A stretch of 64,000 nt of DNA from assembly GCA_025200525.1 (NCBI GenBank), contig JANUSC010000367.1:1-64000 (forward strand). The letters run 5' to 3'. The stretch's first letter is position 1. Each line of letters opens with the position of its first letter. A program made the translations under genes and the position numbers. This document shows positions 47,951 to 61,200 of this stretch, piece after piece. The notes beneath the pieces are model-generated. The model saw only the letters and a list, made by a program, of their open reading frames with translations, searched no databases and was not told the origin of the DNA. Source of the DNA: Camellia lanceoleosa. Taxonomy: Eukaryota > Streptophyta > Magnoliopsida > Ericales > Theaceae.

Positions 47951-49494
47951 TTCTCACGCAGTACGGTTCGAACACTCGAACATCTATACGGATTCTCCTG
48001 CACAGTGGCAGATATGTAAATACGGCGTTTACTTACCATTACTCACGCATTATGGTTCGAAAACTCAAACACCTATACAGATTCTCCTGCATAGTGGCCG
48101 ACATGTAAATACGGCGTTTACCTACCATTTCTCACGCATTACGGTTCGAACACTCGAACACCTATACGGATTCTCCTGCACAGTGGCAGATATGTAAATA
48201 CGGCGTTTACTTACCATTTTTAACGCATTACGGTTCGAACACTCGAACACCTATACGGATTCTCCTGCACAGTGGCAGATATGTAAATACGGCGTTTACT
48301 TACCATTTTTGACGCGTTAGGGTTCGAACAATTGAACACTTGTACGAATTCTCCTGCACAATGGCAGATATGTAAATACGACGTTTACTTACCAATACTC
48401 ACGTATTAGGGTTCGAAAACTTGAACACCTGTACGGATTCTCCTAGACAGTGGCAGATATGTAAATACGGCGTTTACCTACCATTTCTCACGCATTACGG
48501 TTTGAACACTCAAACACCTATACGGATTCTCCTGCACGGTGGCATATATGTGAATACGGCGTTTACTTACCATTACTCACGCATTAGGGTTCGAAAACTC
48601 GAACACCTATACGGATTCCACGCAAGGCGGTATGTAAATCGGCGTTTACCTACCATTTTTCACGCATTACGGTTGAACACCGAACACCTATACGGATTCT
48701 CGATGCGAAGGCCGATATGTAAATACGGCGTTTACTTACCATTACTCACGCATTAGGGTTCGAAAACTCGAACACCTATACGGATTCTCCTGTACAGTGG
48801 CCGATATGTAAATACGGCGTTTACCTACCATTTCTCACGCATTACGGTTCGAACACTCGAACACCTATACGGATTCTCCTGCACAGTGGCAGATATGTAA
48901 ATACGGCGTTTACTTACCATTACTCACGCATTAGGGTTCGAAAACTCGAACACCTATACAGATTCTCCTGCACAGTGGCCGATATGTAAATACGGTGTTT
49001 ACCTACCATTTCTCACGCATTACGGTTCGAACACTCGAACACCAATACGGATTCTCCTGCACAGTGGCAGATTTGCCATCTGGCGTTTACTTACCATTAC
49101 TCACGCATTAGGGTTCAAATACCGAACACCTATACGGATTCTCTGCGATGGCGTATATGTAAATCGGCGTTTACTTACCATTTCTCACGCATTACGGTTG
49201 AACACTCGAACACCTATGCGGATTCTACGATGGCAGATATGTAAATACGGCGTTTACTTACCATTTCTGACGCGTTACGGTTCGAACTATTGAACACCTG
49301 TACGAATTCTCCTGCACAGTGGCAGATATGTAAATACGGCGTTTACTTACCATTACTCACGCATTAGGGTTCGAAAACTCGAACACCTATACGGAATCTC
49401 CTGCACAGTGGCAGATATGTAAATACGGCGTTTACTTACCATTTCTCACGCATTACGGTTTGAACACTAGAACACCTATACGGATTCTCCTACA

Positions 49495-49535
49495 CAGTGG
49501 CATATATGGATTTTCCGGCATAGTGGCAGATATGT
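49495..49535. repeat. Deleted monomer with microhomology junction
   Basis: GGCATATATGGATTTTCCGG followed by CATAGTGGCAG. In intact copies (for example 36385-36475) the two parts are separated by one monomer, and ATATG is present at both break points. Confidence 0.8.
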
Positions 49536-52220
49536 AAATACGGCGTTTACCTCCCATTTCTCACGCAGTACATTTCGAACACTCGAACACCTGTACGGAT
49601 TCTCCTGCACAGGGGCAGATATGTAAATACGGCGTTTACTTACCATTACTCACGCATTACGGTTCGAAAACTCAAACACCTATACAGATTCTCCTGCATA
49701 GTGGCCGACATGCAAATACGGCGTTTACTTACCATTTCTCACGCATTACGGTTCGAACACTCGAACACCTATACGGATTCTCCTGCACAGTGGCAGATAT
49801 GTAAATACGGCGTTTACTTACCATTTTTTACGCATTACGGTTCGAACACTCGAACACCTATACGGATTCTCCTGCACAGTGGCAGATATGTAAATACGGC
49901 GTTTACTTACCATTTCTGACGCGTTAGGGTTCGAACAATTGAACACCTGTACGAATTCTCCTGCACAGTGGCAGATATGTAAATACGACGTTTACTTACC
50001 ATTACTCACGCATTAGGGTTCGAAAACTTGAACACCTGTACGGATTCTCCTGCACAGTGGCAGATATGTAAATACGGCGTTTACCTACCATTTCTCACGC
50101 ATTACGGTTTGAACACTCAAACACCTATACGGATTCTCCTGCACGGTGGCAGATATGTGAATACGGCGTTTACTTACCATTACTCACGCATTAGGGTTCG
50201 AAAACTCGAACACCTATACGGATTCTCCGGCACAGTGACAGGTATGTAAATACGGCGTTTACCTACCATTTCTCACGCATTACGGTTCGAACACTCGAAC
50301 ACCTATACGGATTCTCCTGCACAGTGGCAGATATGTAAATACGGCGTTTACTTACCATTACTCACGCATTAGGGTTCGAAAACTCGAACACCTATACGGA
50401 TTCTCCTACACAGTGGCAGATATGTAAATACGGCGTTTACCTACCATTTCTCACGCATTACGGTTCGAACACTCGAACACCTATACGGATTCTCCTGCAC
50501 AGTGGCAGATATGTAAATACGGCGTTTACTTACCATTACTCACGCATTACGGTTCGAAAACTCGAACACCTATACGGTTTCTCCTGCACAGTGGCAGATA
50601 TGTAAATACGGCGTTTACCTACCATTTCTCACGCATTACGGTTCGAACACTCGAACACCTATACGGATTCTCCTGCACAGTGGCAGATATGTAAATACGG
50701 CGTTTACTTACCATTACTCACGCATTAGGGTTCGAAAACTCGAACACCTATACGGATTCTCCTGCACAGTGGCAGATATGTAAATACGGCGTTTACTTAC
50801 CATTTCTCACGCATTACGGTTCGAACACTCGAACACCTATACGGATTCTCCTGCACAGTGGCAGATATGTAAATACGGCGTTTACTTACCATTTCTGACG
50901 CGTTACGGTTCGAACAATTGAACACCTGTACGAATTCTCCTGCACAGTGGCAGATATGTAAATACGGCGTTTACTTACCATTACTCACGCATTAGGGTTC
51001 GAAAACTTGAACACCTATACGGATTCTCCTGCACAGTGGCAGATATGTAAATACGGCGTTTACCTACCATTTCTCACGCATTACGGTTCGAACACTCGAA
51101 CACCTATACGGATTCTCCTGCACAGTGGCAGATATGTAAATACGGCGTTTACTTACCATTACTCACGCATTAGGGTTAGAAAACTTGAACACCAATACGG
51201 CGTTTACTTACCATTTCTCACGCATTAGAGTTCGAACACTCGAAGACCTATACGGATTCTCCTGCACAGTGGCAGATATGTAAATACGGCGTTTTCCTAC
51301 CATTTCACGATTACGGTTCAACACTAACACCTATACGTATTCTCCTCGCGATGGCAGATATGTAAATACGGCGTTTACTTACCATTTCTCACGCATTACG
51401 GTTCGAACACTCGAACACCTATACGGATTCTCCTGCACAGTGGCAGATATGTAAATACGGCGTTTACTTACCATTACTCACGCATTAGGGTTCGAAAACT
51501 TGAACACCTATACGGATTCTCCTGCACAGTGGCAGATATGTAAATACGGCGTTTACCTACCATTTCTCACGCATTACGGTTCGAACACTCAAACACCTAT
51601 ACGGATTCTGTTGCTCGGTGGCAGATATGTAAATACTGCGTTTACTTACCATTACTCACGCATTAGGGTTCGAACACTCAAACACCTATACGGATTCTCC
51701 TGCACAGTGGCAGATATGTAAATACGGCGTTTACCTACCATTTCTCACGCATTACGGTTCGAACACTCGAACACCTATACGGATTCTCCTGCACAGTGGC
51801 AGATATGTAAATACGGCGTTTACTTACCATTACTCACGCATTAGGGTTCGAAAACTCGAACACCTATACGGATTCTCCTGTACAGTGGCCGATATGTAAA
51901 TACGGCGTTTACCTACCATTTCTCACGCATTACGGTTCGAACACTCGAACACCTATACGGATTCTCCTGCACAGTGGTAGATATGTAAATACGGCGTTTA
52001 CTTACCATTACTCACGCATTACGGTTCGAACACTGGAACACCTATACAGATTCTTCTGCATAGTGGCAGATACGTAAATACCGCGTTTACTTTCCATTTC
52101 TCACGCATTAGGGTTCGAAAACTCGAACACCAAAACGGATTCCCCTGCATAGTGGCATATGTAAATACTGCGTTTACTTACCATTTCTCACGCATTAGGG
52201 TTCGAAAAGTCGAACACCTA

Positions 52221-55200
52221 TATTTGATTCTCCCAGACGGCGTATATGTAAATACGCTATTTACCATTACTCACGATTAGGGTTCAACACTCAACACCTA
52301 TACGGATTCTCCGCACAAGGGCGTATATGTAAATACGGCTTTACTTACCATTTCTCACGATTACGGTTCAACACTCAACACCTATACGGATTCTCCAAGA
52401 CAAGGCAGATATGTAAATACGCTACTTACCATTTTCACGATTAGGGTTCAAAACTTCAACACCTATACGGATTCTCCGCACAGGGGCGGATATGGAAATA
52501 TGGCGTCTACTTACCATTTCTCATGTATTGCGGTTCAACACTCAACACCTATACGGATTCTCCTCATCTGGCGTATATGTAAATACTACGCTATTTAACC
52601 ATTACTCACGATTAGGGTTCGAACACTCAACACCTATACGGATTCTCCCAGACAAGCGATATGTAAATACGCTATTACCATTTCTCACGATTAGGGTTCA
52701 ACACTCAACACCTATACGGATTCTCCCGCATAAAGCGCATATGTAAATACGGCTATTTACCATTTCACGATACCATTACTCACGATTAGGGTTCAACACT
52801 CGAACACCTATACGGATTCTCCCGCACAAAGTATGGATATGTAAATGCAACATTTACCATTTCTCACGATTAGGGTTCGAACACTCAACACCTATACGGA
52901 TTCTCCGACAAAGGTATATGTAAATACGGGCGTTATTTACCATTTCACGATTAGGGTTCGAACACTCAACACCTATACGGATTCTCCCACAGTAAGGCGT
53001 ATATGTAAATACGGCGCACTTACCATTTCTCACGACAGGTTCGAACACTCAACACCTATACGGATTCTCCGCACAAGGCAGATATGTAAATACAAGCTTA
53101 CTTACCATTACTCACGATTAGGGTTCAACACTTCAACACCTATACGGATTCTCCCCGCACAAGGCGTATATGTAAATACGGCTTACTTACCATTTCTCAC
53201 GATTAGGTTCAACACTCGAACACCTATACGGATTCTCCTAGACAAAGGGCGTATATGTAAATACGGGCGCATTTACCATTACTCACGATTAGGGTTCAAA
53301 ACTCAACACCTATACGGATTCTCCCGACACAAGGCGTATATGTAAATACGGCGCTATTTACCATTTCTCACGATTACGGTTCAACACTCGAACACCTATA
53401 CGGATTCTCCCGACAAGGGCGTATATGTAAATACGGCGCATTTACTTACCATTACTCACGACAGGGTTCAACACTCTAACACCTATACGGATTCTCCGCA
53501 CAAGGCGTATATGTAAATACGGCAAGCATTTACCATTTCACGCATTAGGTTCAACACTCAACACCTATACGGATTCTCCCACAAAGGGCGTATATGTAAA
53601 TACAAGCATTACTACCATTTCTCACGATTAGGGTTCAACACTCTAACACCTATAATGGATTCTCCCGGACAAAGGCGTATATGTAAATACAAGCTTACTT
53701 ACCATTTCTCACGATTAGGTTCGAACACTCAACACCTATACGGATTCTCCCGCACAAGCGTATATGTAAATACATTTACCATTTTCACGATTAGGTTCAA
53801 CACTCAACACCTATACGGATTCTCCCGCACAAAGGCGTATATGTAAATACAAGCATTTTTACCATTTCTCACGATTAGGGTTCAACACTCAACACCTATA
53901 CGGATTCTCCCGCATAAGATATGTAAATACGGCGCTTACTTACCATTTCACGATTACGGTTCGAACACTGAACACCTATACGGATTCTCCTCAGACAAGG
54001 CGATATGTAAATACGGCGTTTACTTACCATTACTCACGATTAGGGTTCAACACTCAACACCTATACGGATTCTCCCGCACAAGGCAGATATGTAAATACG
54101 CGACTTACCATTTCACGATTAGGGTTCAACACTCAACACCTATACGGATTCTCCTGACAGTGGCGTATATGTAAATACGGGCGCTTATTTACCATTTCTC
54201 ACGATTAGGGTTCAACACTCGAACACCTATACGATTCTCCTGACAAAGGGCAGATATGTAAATACGGCATTTACCATTTCTCACGATTAGGGTTCAACAC
54301 TGAACACCTATACGGATTCTCCCGCAGACAAGCGATATGTAAATACGGCGCTATTTACCATTTCTCACGATTAGGGTTCAACACTCAACACCTATACGGA
54401 TTCTCCCACAAGGCGATATGTAAATACAAGCATTTACCATTTTCACGATTACGGTTCAACACCGAACACCTATACGGATTCTCCCGCACAAAGGGCAGAT
54501 ATGTAAATACGGGCCATTTACCATTTCACGATTAGGGTTCAACACTCGAACACCTATACGGATTCTCCTCAAGACAGGGCGTATATGTAAATACGGCGCT
54601 ATTTACCATTTCACGATTAGGGTTCAACACTCGAACACCTATACGGATTCTCCCAAGACAAGGCGTATATGTAAATACGCGCTATTTACCATTTCACGAT
54701 TAGGGTTCAACACTGAACACCTATACTGATTCTCCCGCGACAAGGGCAGATATGTAAATACGCTACTTACCATTTCTCACGATTAGGGTTCAACACTGAA
54801 CACCTATACGGATTCTCCCAGACAAAGGGCAGATATGTAAATACGCGCTTACTTACCATTTCTCACGATTAGGGTTCGAACACTTCAACACCTATACGGA
54901 TTCTCCCGCGTATATGTAAATACGGCGCATTTACCATTTTCACGATTAGGGTTCGAACACTGAACACCTATACGGATTCTCCTCAAGACAAGGCAGATAT
55001 GTAAATACGGCTTACTTACCATTTCTCACGATTAGGTTCGAACACTCAACACCTATACGGATTCTCCTCGACAAAGGGCAGATATGTAAATACACGATTT
55101 ACTTAGCATTTCTCACGATTAGGGTTCGAACACTCAACACCTATACGGATTCTCCCGCACAAAGGCAGATATGTAAATACGGCGCTACTTACCATTTCTC

Positions 55201-58200
55201 ACGATTAGGGTTCAACACTCAACACCTATACGGATTCTCCCGCACAAGGGCAGATATGTAAATACGGCGCATTTACCATTTCACGATTAGGGTTCAACAC
55301 TAACACCTATACGGATTCTCCCACAAAGGGCAGATATGTCAATACGGCGCTTACTTACCATTTCTCACGCATTAGGTGTCCAACACTCGATCACCTATAC
55401 GGATTCTCCGACAAAGGCAGATATGTAAATACGCTTATTTACCATTTCTCACGATTACGGTTCAACACTCAACACCTATACGGATTCTCCTCAGACAAAG
55501 GCAGATATGTAAATACGGCGCATTTACTTACCATTTCACGATTAGGGTTCAACACTGAACACCTATACGGATTCTCCTACACAAAGGCGATATGTAAATA
55601 CGCGCTTACTTACCATTTCACGATTACGTTCAACACTCAACACCTATACGGATTCTCCGCACAAGGGCGTATATGTAAATACGACGCTTTACCATTTCAC
55701 GATTAGGGTTCGAAACTCGAACACCTATACGGATTCTCCCGACAAAGGCAGATATGTAATACGGCGCTTACTTACCATTTCTCACGATTAGGGTTCAACA
55801 CTCGAACACCTATATTGGATTCTCCCACAAGGCAGATATGTAAATACAAGCACTTACCATTTCTCACGATTAGGGTTCGAACACTCAACACCTATACGGA
55901 TTCTCCCGCAAAGGCGTATATGTAAATACGGCGCATTTACCATTTCTCACGATTAGGGTTCAACACTCGAACACCTATACGGATTCTCCTACAAGGGCAG
56001 ATATGTAAATACGGCTTACTTACCATTTCTCACGATTAGGGTTCAACACTCAACACCTATACGGATTCTCCTCAAGACAAGGCAGATATGTAAATACGGC
56101 GCATTTACCATTTCTCACGATTACGGTTCAACACTCAACACCTATATGGATTCTCCGCACAAGGGCGATATGTAAATACGGGCTATTTACCATTTCACGA
56201 TTACGGTTCAACACTCAACACCTATACGGATTCTCCTCAAGACAGCGTATATGTAAATACAAGGTTTACTTACCATTTCACGATTAGGGTTCAACACTGA
56301 ACACCTATACGGATTCTCCTCCAAGACAAGGCGATATGTAAATACGGGCTTACTTACCATTTCACGATTACGGTTCAACACTCAACACCTATACGGATTC
56401 TCCCGCAGACAAGGCAGATATGTAAATACGGCGCTTACTTACCATTTCTCACGATTAGGGTTCAACACTCAACACCTATACGGATTCTCCGCACAAAGGC
56501 GATATGTAAATACGGGCATTTACCATTTCTCACGATTAGGTTCAACACTCAACACCTATACGGATTCTCCCGCACAAGCGCATATGTAAATACGGCGCTT
56601 ACCATTTTCACGATTACGGTTCAACACTCAACACCTATACGGATTCTCCCGCACAAGGGTAGATATGTAAATACGCTACTTACCATTTCTCACGATTAGG
56701 GTTCAACACTCAACACCTATATGGATTCTCCAAGACAAGGGCAGATATGTAAATACTGCTTACTTACCATTTCTCACGATTAGGGTTCGAACACTAACAC
56801 CTATACGGATTCTCCGCAAGACAAAGGGCAGATATGTAAATACACGCTTACTTACCATTTTTCACGATTACGGTTCAACACTCAACACCTATACGGATTC
56901 TCCCGCACAAGGGCAGATATGTAAATACGGCGCATTTACCATTTCACGATTAGGGTTCAACACTCAACACCTATACGGATTCTCCCAAAGGCGTATATGT
57001 AAATACGGGCGCTTATTTACCATTTCTCACGATTACGGTTCAACACTCGAACACCTATACGGATTCTCTCAAGACAAGGCGATATGTAAATACGGCTTAC
57101 TTACCATTTCTCACGATTAGGGTTCAACACTGAACACCTATACGGATTCTCCGCACAAGGCAGATATGTAAATACGGCGCTATTTACCATTTCTCACGAT
57201 TACGGTTCAACACTTCAACACCTATACGGATTCTCCGCACAAAAGATATGTAACATACGCTTACTTTACCATTTCACGATTAGGGTTCAACACTCAACAC
57301 CTATACGGATTCTCCCAAGACAAAGGGCGTATATGTAAATACAAGCTTACTTACCATTTCTCACGATTAGGGTTCAACACTTCAACACCTATACGGATTC
57401 TCCTCGCACAAGGGCGTATATGTAAATACAAGCATTTACTTACCATTTCTCACGATTAGGTTCAACACTCAACACCTATACGGATTCTCCTACACAAAGG
57501 CAGATATGTAAATACGGCGCTTACTTACCATTTCACGATTACGGTTCAACACTCAACACCTATACGGATTCTCCCGCAAGGGCAGATATGTAAATACGCT
57601 TACTTACCATTTCTCACGATTAGGGTTCAACACTCGAACACCTATACGGATTCTCCAAGACAAGGCGTATATGTAAATACAAGGCTTACTTACCATTTCA
57701 CGATTAGGGTTCAACACTCGAACACCTATACGGATTCTCCCGACAAAGGGCAGATATGTAAATACGGCGCTTACTTACCATTTCTCACGATTAGGGTTCA
57801 ACACTCAACACCTATACGGATTCTCCTCACAAAGGCGTATATGTAAATACGGGCTTATTTACCATTTCTCACGATTACGTTCAACACTCAACACCTATAC
57901 GGATTCTCCTAGACAGGCGTATATGTAAATACGGCGCATTTACCATTTCACGATTAGGTTCAACACTCAACACCTATACGGATTCTCCAAGACAAAGGCG
58001 ATATGTAAATACGGCTTATTTACCATTTCTCACGATTAGGGTTCAACACTCAACACCTATATTTGATTCTCCCTCACAAAGGTGATATGTAAATACGGCG
58101 CTACTTACCATTTCTCACGATTACGGTTCAACACTCAACACCTATACGGATTCTCCCGACAAAGGCAGATATGTAAATACGCTTATTTACCATTTCTCAC

Positions 58201-61200
58201 GATTAGGGTTCAACACTCAACACCTATACGGATTCTCCCAAGACAAGGCGTATATGTAAATACGGCGCTACTTACCATTTCTCACGATTACGGTTCAACA
58301 CTCAACACCTATACGGATTCTCCTCGCACAAGCAGTAGATATGTAAATACGGCGCTTACTTACCATTTCACGCATTAGGGTTCAACACTCAACACCTATA
58401 CGGATTCTCCTACACAAGGCAGATATGTAAATACGGCGCTTATTTACCATTTCTCACGATTAGGGTTCAACACTCGAACACCTATACGATTCTCCCTACA
58501 AAGGGCAGATATGTAAATACGGCATTTCTTACCATTTCTCACGATTAGGGTTCAACACTCAACACCTATACGGATTCTCCAAGAAGGGCGTATATGTAAA
58601 TGCGGCCATTACTTACCATTTCTCACGATTAGGGTTCAACACTCAACACCTATACGGATTCTCCCACAAAGTGGCAGATATGTAAATACGGCGCATTTAC
58701 CATTTCACGATTAGGGTTCAACACTCAACACCTATATGATTCTCCTCAAGTACAGATATGTAAATACGGCGCTTACTTACCATTTCTCACGATTACGGTT
58801 CGAACACTCAACACCTATACGGATTCTCCGACAAGGCGTATATGTAAATACGGGCTTACTTACCATTTCTCACGATTAGGGTTCAACACTCAACACCTAT
58901 ACGGATTCTCCCCAAGTGGCGTATATGTAAATACGGCATTTACCATTTCACGATTAGGGTTCAACACTCAACACCTATACGGATTCTCCCGCAAGGCAGA
59001 TATGTAAATACGGCGCATTACTTACCATTTCTCACGATTACGGGTTCAACACTCAACACCTATACGGATTCTCCCGCACAAGGCGTATATGTAAATACGG
59101 GCGCTTACTTACCATTTCTCACGATTACGGTTCAACACTGAACACCTATACGGATTCTCCCCGACAAGGGCAGATATGTAAATACGGCGCTTATTTACCA
59201 TTTCTCACGATTACGTTCAACACTGAACACCTATACGGATTCTCCCGCAAGGCGTATATGTAAATACGGCTTATTTACCATTTCACGATTAGGGTTCAAC
59301 ACTCAACACCTATACGGATTCTCCTCGCAAGTGGCGTATATGTAAATACCGCTTACTTACCATTTCTCACGATTAGGGTTCAACACTCAACACCTATACG
59401 GATTCTCCGCAAGACAAAGGCAGATATGTAATGGGCGCATTTACCATTTCTCACGATTAGGGTTCGAACACTCAACACCTATACGGATTCTCCAAGACAA
59501 AGGGCAGATATGTAAATACGGCATTTACCATTTCTCACGATTAGGGTTCAACAAACAACACCTATACGGATTCTCCTCACAAAGCGTATATGTAAATACG
59601 GCGCTTATTTACCATTTTCACGATTACGGTTCAACACTCAACACCTATACGGATTCTCCCGCACAAAGGCGTATATGTAAATACGGCGCATTTACCATTT
59701 CTCACGATTAGGGTTCAACACTCAACACCTATATGGATTCTCCCAAGACAAAGGCAGATATGTAAATACTACGCTTTACTTACCATTTCTCACGATTAGG
59801 TTCAACACTCAACACCTATAATGATTCTCCCGCACAAGGCGTATATGTAAATACGGCATTTACTTACCATTTCACGATTAGGGTTCAACACTCTAACACC
59901 TATACGGATTCTCCTCGACAAGGCGTATATGTAACACGGCGCTTACTTACCATTTCACGATTAGGGTTCTCAACACTCAACACCTATACGGATTCTCCTC
60001 GACAAGTATATGTAAATACAAGGCTACTTACCATTTCACGCATTACGGTTCAACACTCGAACACCTATACGGATTCTCCCGCACAAGCAGATATGTAAAT
60101 ACGGCGCTTACTTACCATTTCTCACGATTAGGTTCGAACACTCAACACCTATACGGATTCTCCCGACAAGCTGGCGATATGTAAATACGGCGCTTACTTA
60201 CCATTTCACGATTAGGGTTCAACACTCAACACCTATACGGATTCTCCGCAAGTGGCGTATATGTAAATACGGCGCTTACTTACCATTTCTCACGATTAGG
60301 GTTCAACACTCAACACCTATACGGATTCTCCGCATACAAGGCATATGTAAATACGCATTTACCATTTCTCACGATTAGGGTTCAACACTTAACACCTATA
60401 ACGGATTCTCCGCACAAGGCGTATATGTAAATACGGCGCTTACTTACCATTTCTCACGATTAGGGTTCAACACTAACACCTATACGGATTCTCCGCACAA
60501 AGGGCGTATATGTAAATACACGGCTACTTACCATTTCTCACGATTACGGTTCAACACTCAACACCTATACGGATTCTCCGCACAAAGGCGTATATGTAAA
60601 TACGGCTTATTTACCATTTCTCACGATTACGGTTCAACACTCAACACCTATACGGATTCTCCTCAAGCAAGATATGTAAATACGCTTACTTACCATTTCA
60701 CGATTAGGGTTCAACACTCAACACCTATACGGATTCTCCAAGACAAAGGCAGATATGTAAATACAAGCATTTATTACCATTTCTCACGATTAGGGTTCAA
60801 CACTCGAACACCTATACGGATTCTCCTCAGACAAGGGCAGATATGTAAATACGGGCGCTACTTACCATTTCTCACGCATTAGGGTTCAACACTAACACCT
60901 ATACGGATTCTCCTGCACAAAGGTATATGTAAATACGCGCTTACTTACCATTTCACGATTACGGTTCAACACTAACACCTATACGGATTCTCCTCAAGAC
61001 AAGCAGATATGTAAATACGGCGCTTACTTTTACCATTTCACGATTAGGGTTCAACACTCAACACCTATAATGGATTCTCCCGCACAAAGGGCGTATATGT
61101 AAATACGGCGCATTTACCATTTCTCACGACACGGTTCAACACTCAACACCTATACGGATTCTCCGACAAGGCAGATATGTAAATACGCTTACTTACCATT

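Larger units (their letters stand above)
44877..52220. repeat. Satellite block 4 (mostly state A, regular 178-bp dimer)
   Basis: About 82 monomers. From about 46990 on it is the most uniform part of the window. Monomer 1 has TTACTTACCATTACTC, ATTAGGG and GTTCGAAAACTCGAAC. Monomer 2 has TTACCTACCATTTCTC, ATTACGG and GTTCGAACACTCGAAC. Both share AACACCTATACGGATTCTCC, TGCACAGTGGCAGATATG and TAAATACGGCG. The monomer is 89 bp by direct count (for example GTTTAC at 50346 and 50435) and the dimer 178 bp. State B monomers occur mainly at 45190-46900 and near 47690-47900. A single state C-like monomer lies at about 51296-51350. Confidence 0.98.

Noticed and set aside
44877..52220. TTAGGG in each dimer as interstitial telomere repeat
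   Set aside because: It occurs once per dimer within CATTAGGGTT and never in tandem; the plant telomere unit TTTAGGG is not formed.
44877..52220. CENP-B box in the satellite
   Set aside because: I looked for the TTCG....A..CGGG pattern; the TTCGAACACTCGAAC segment does not fit it.
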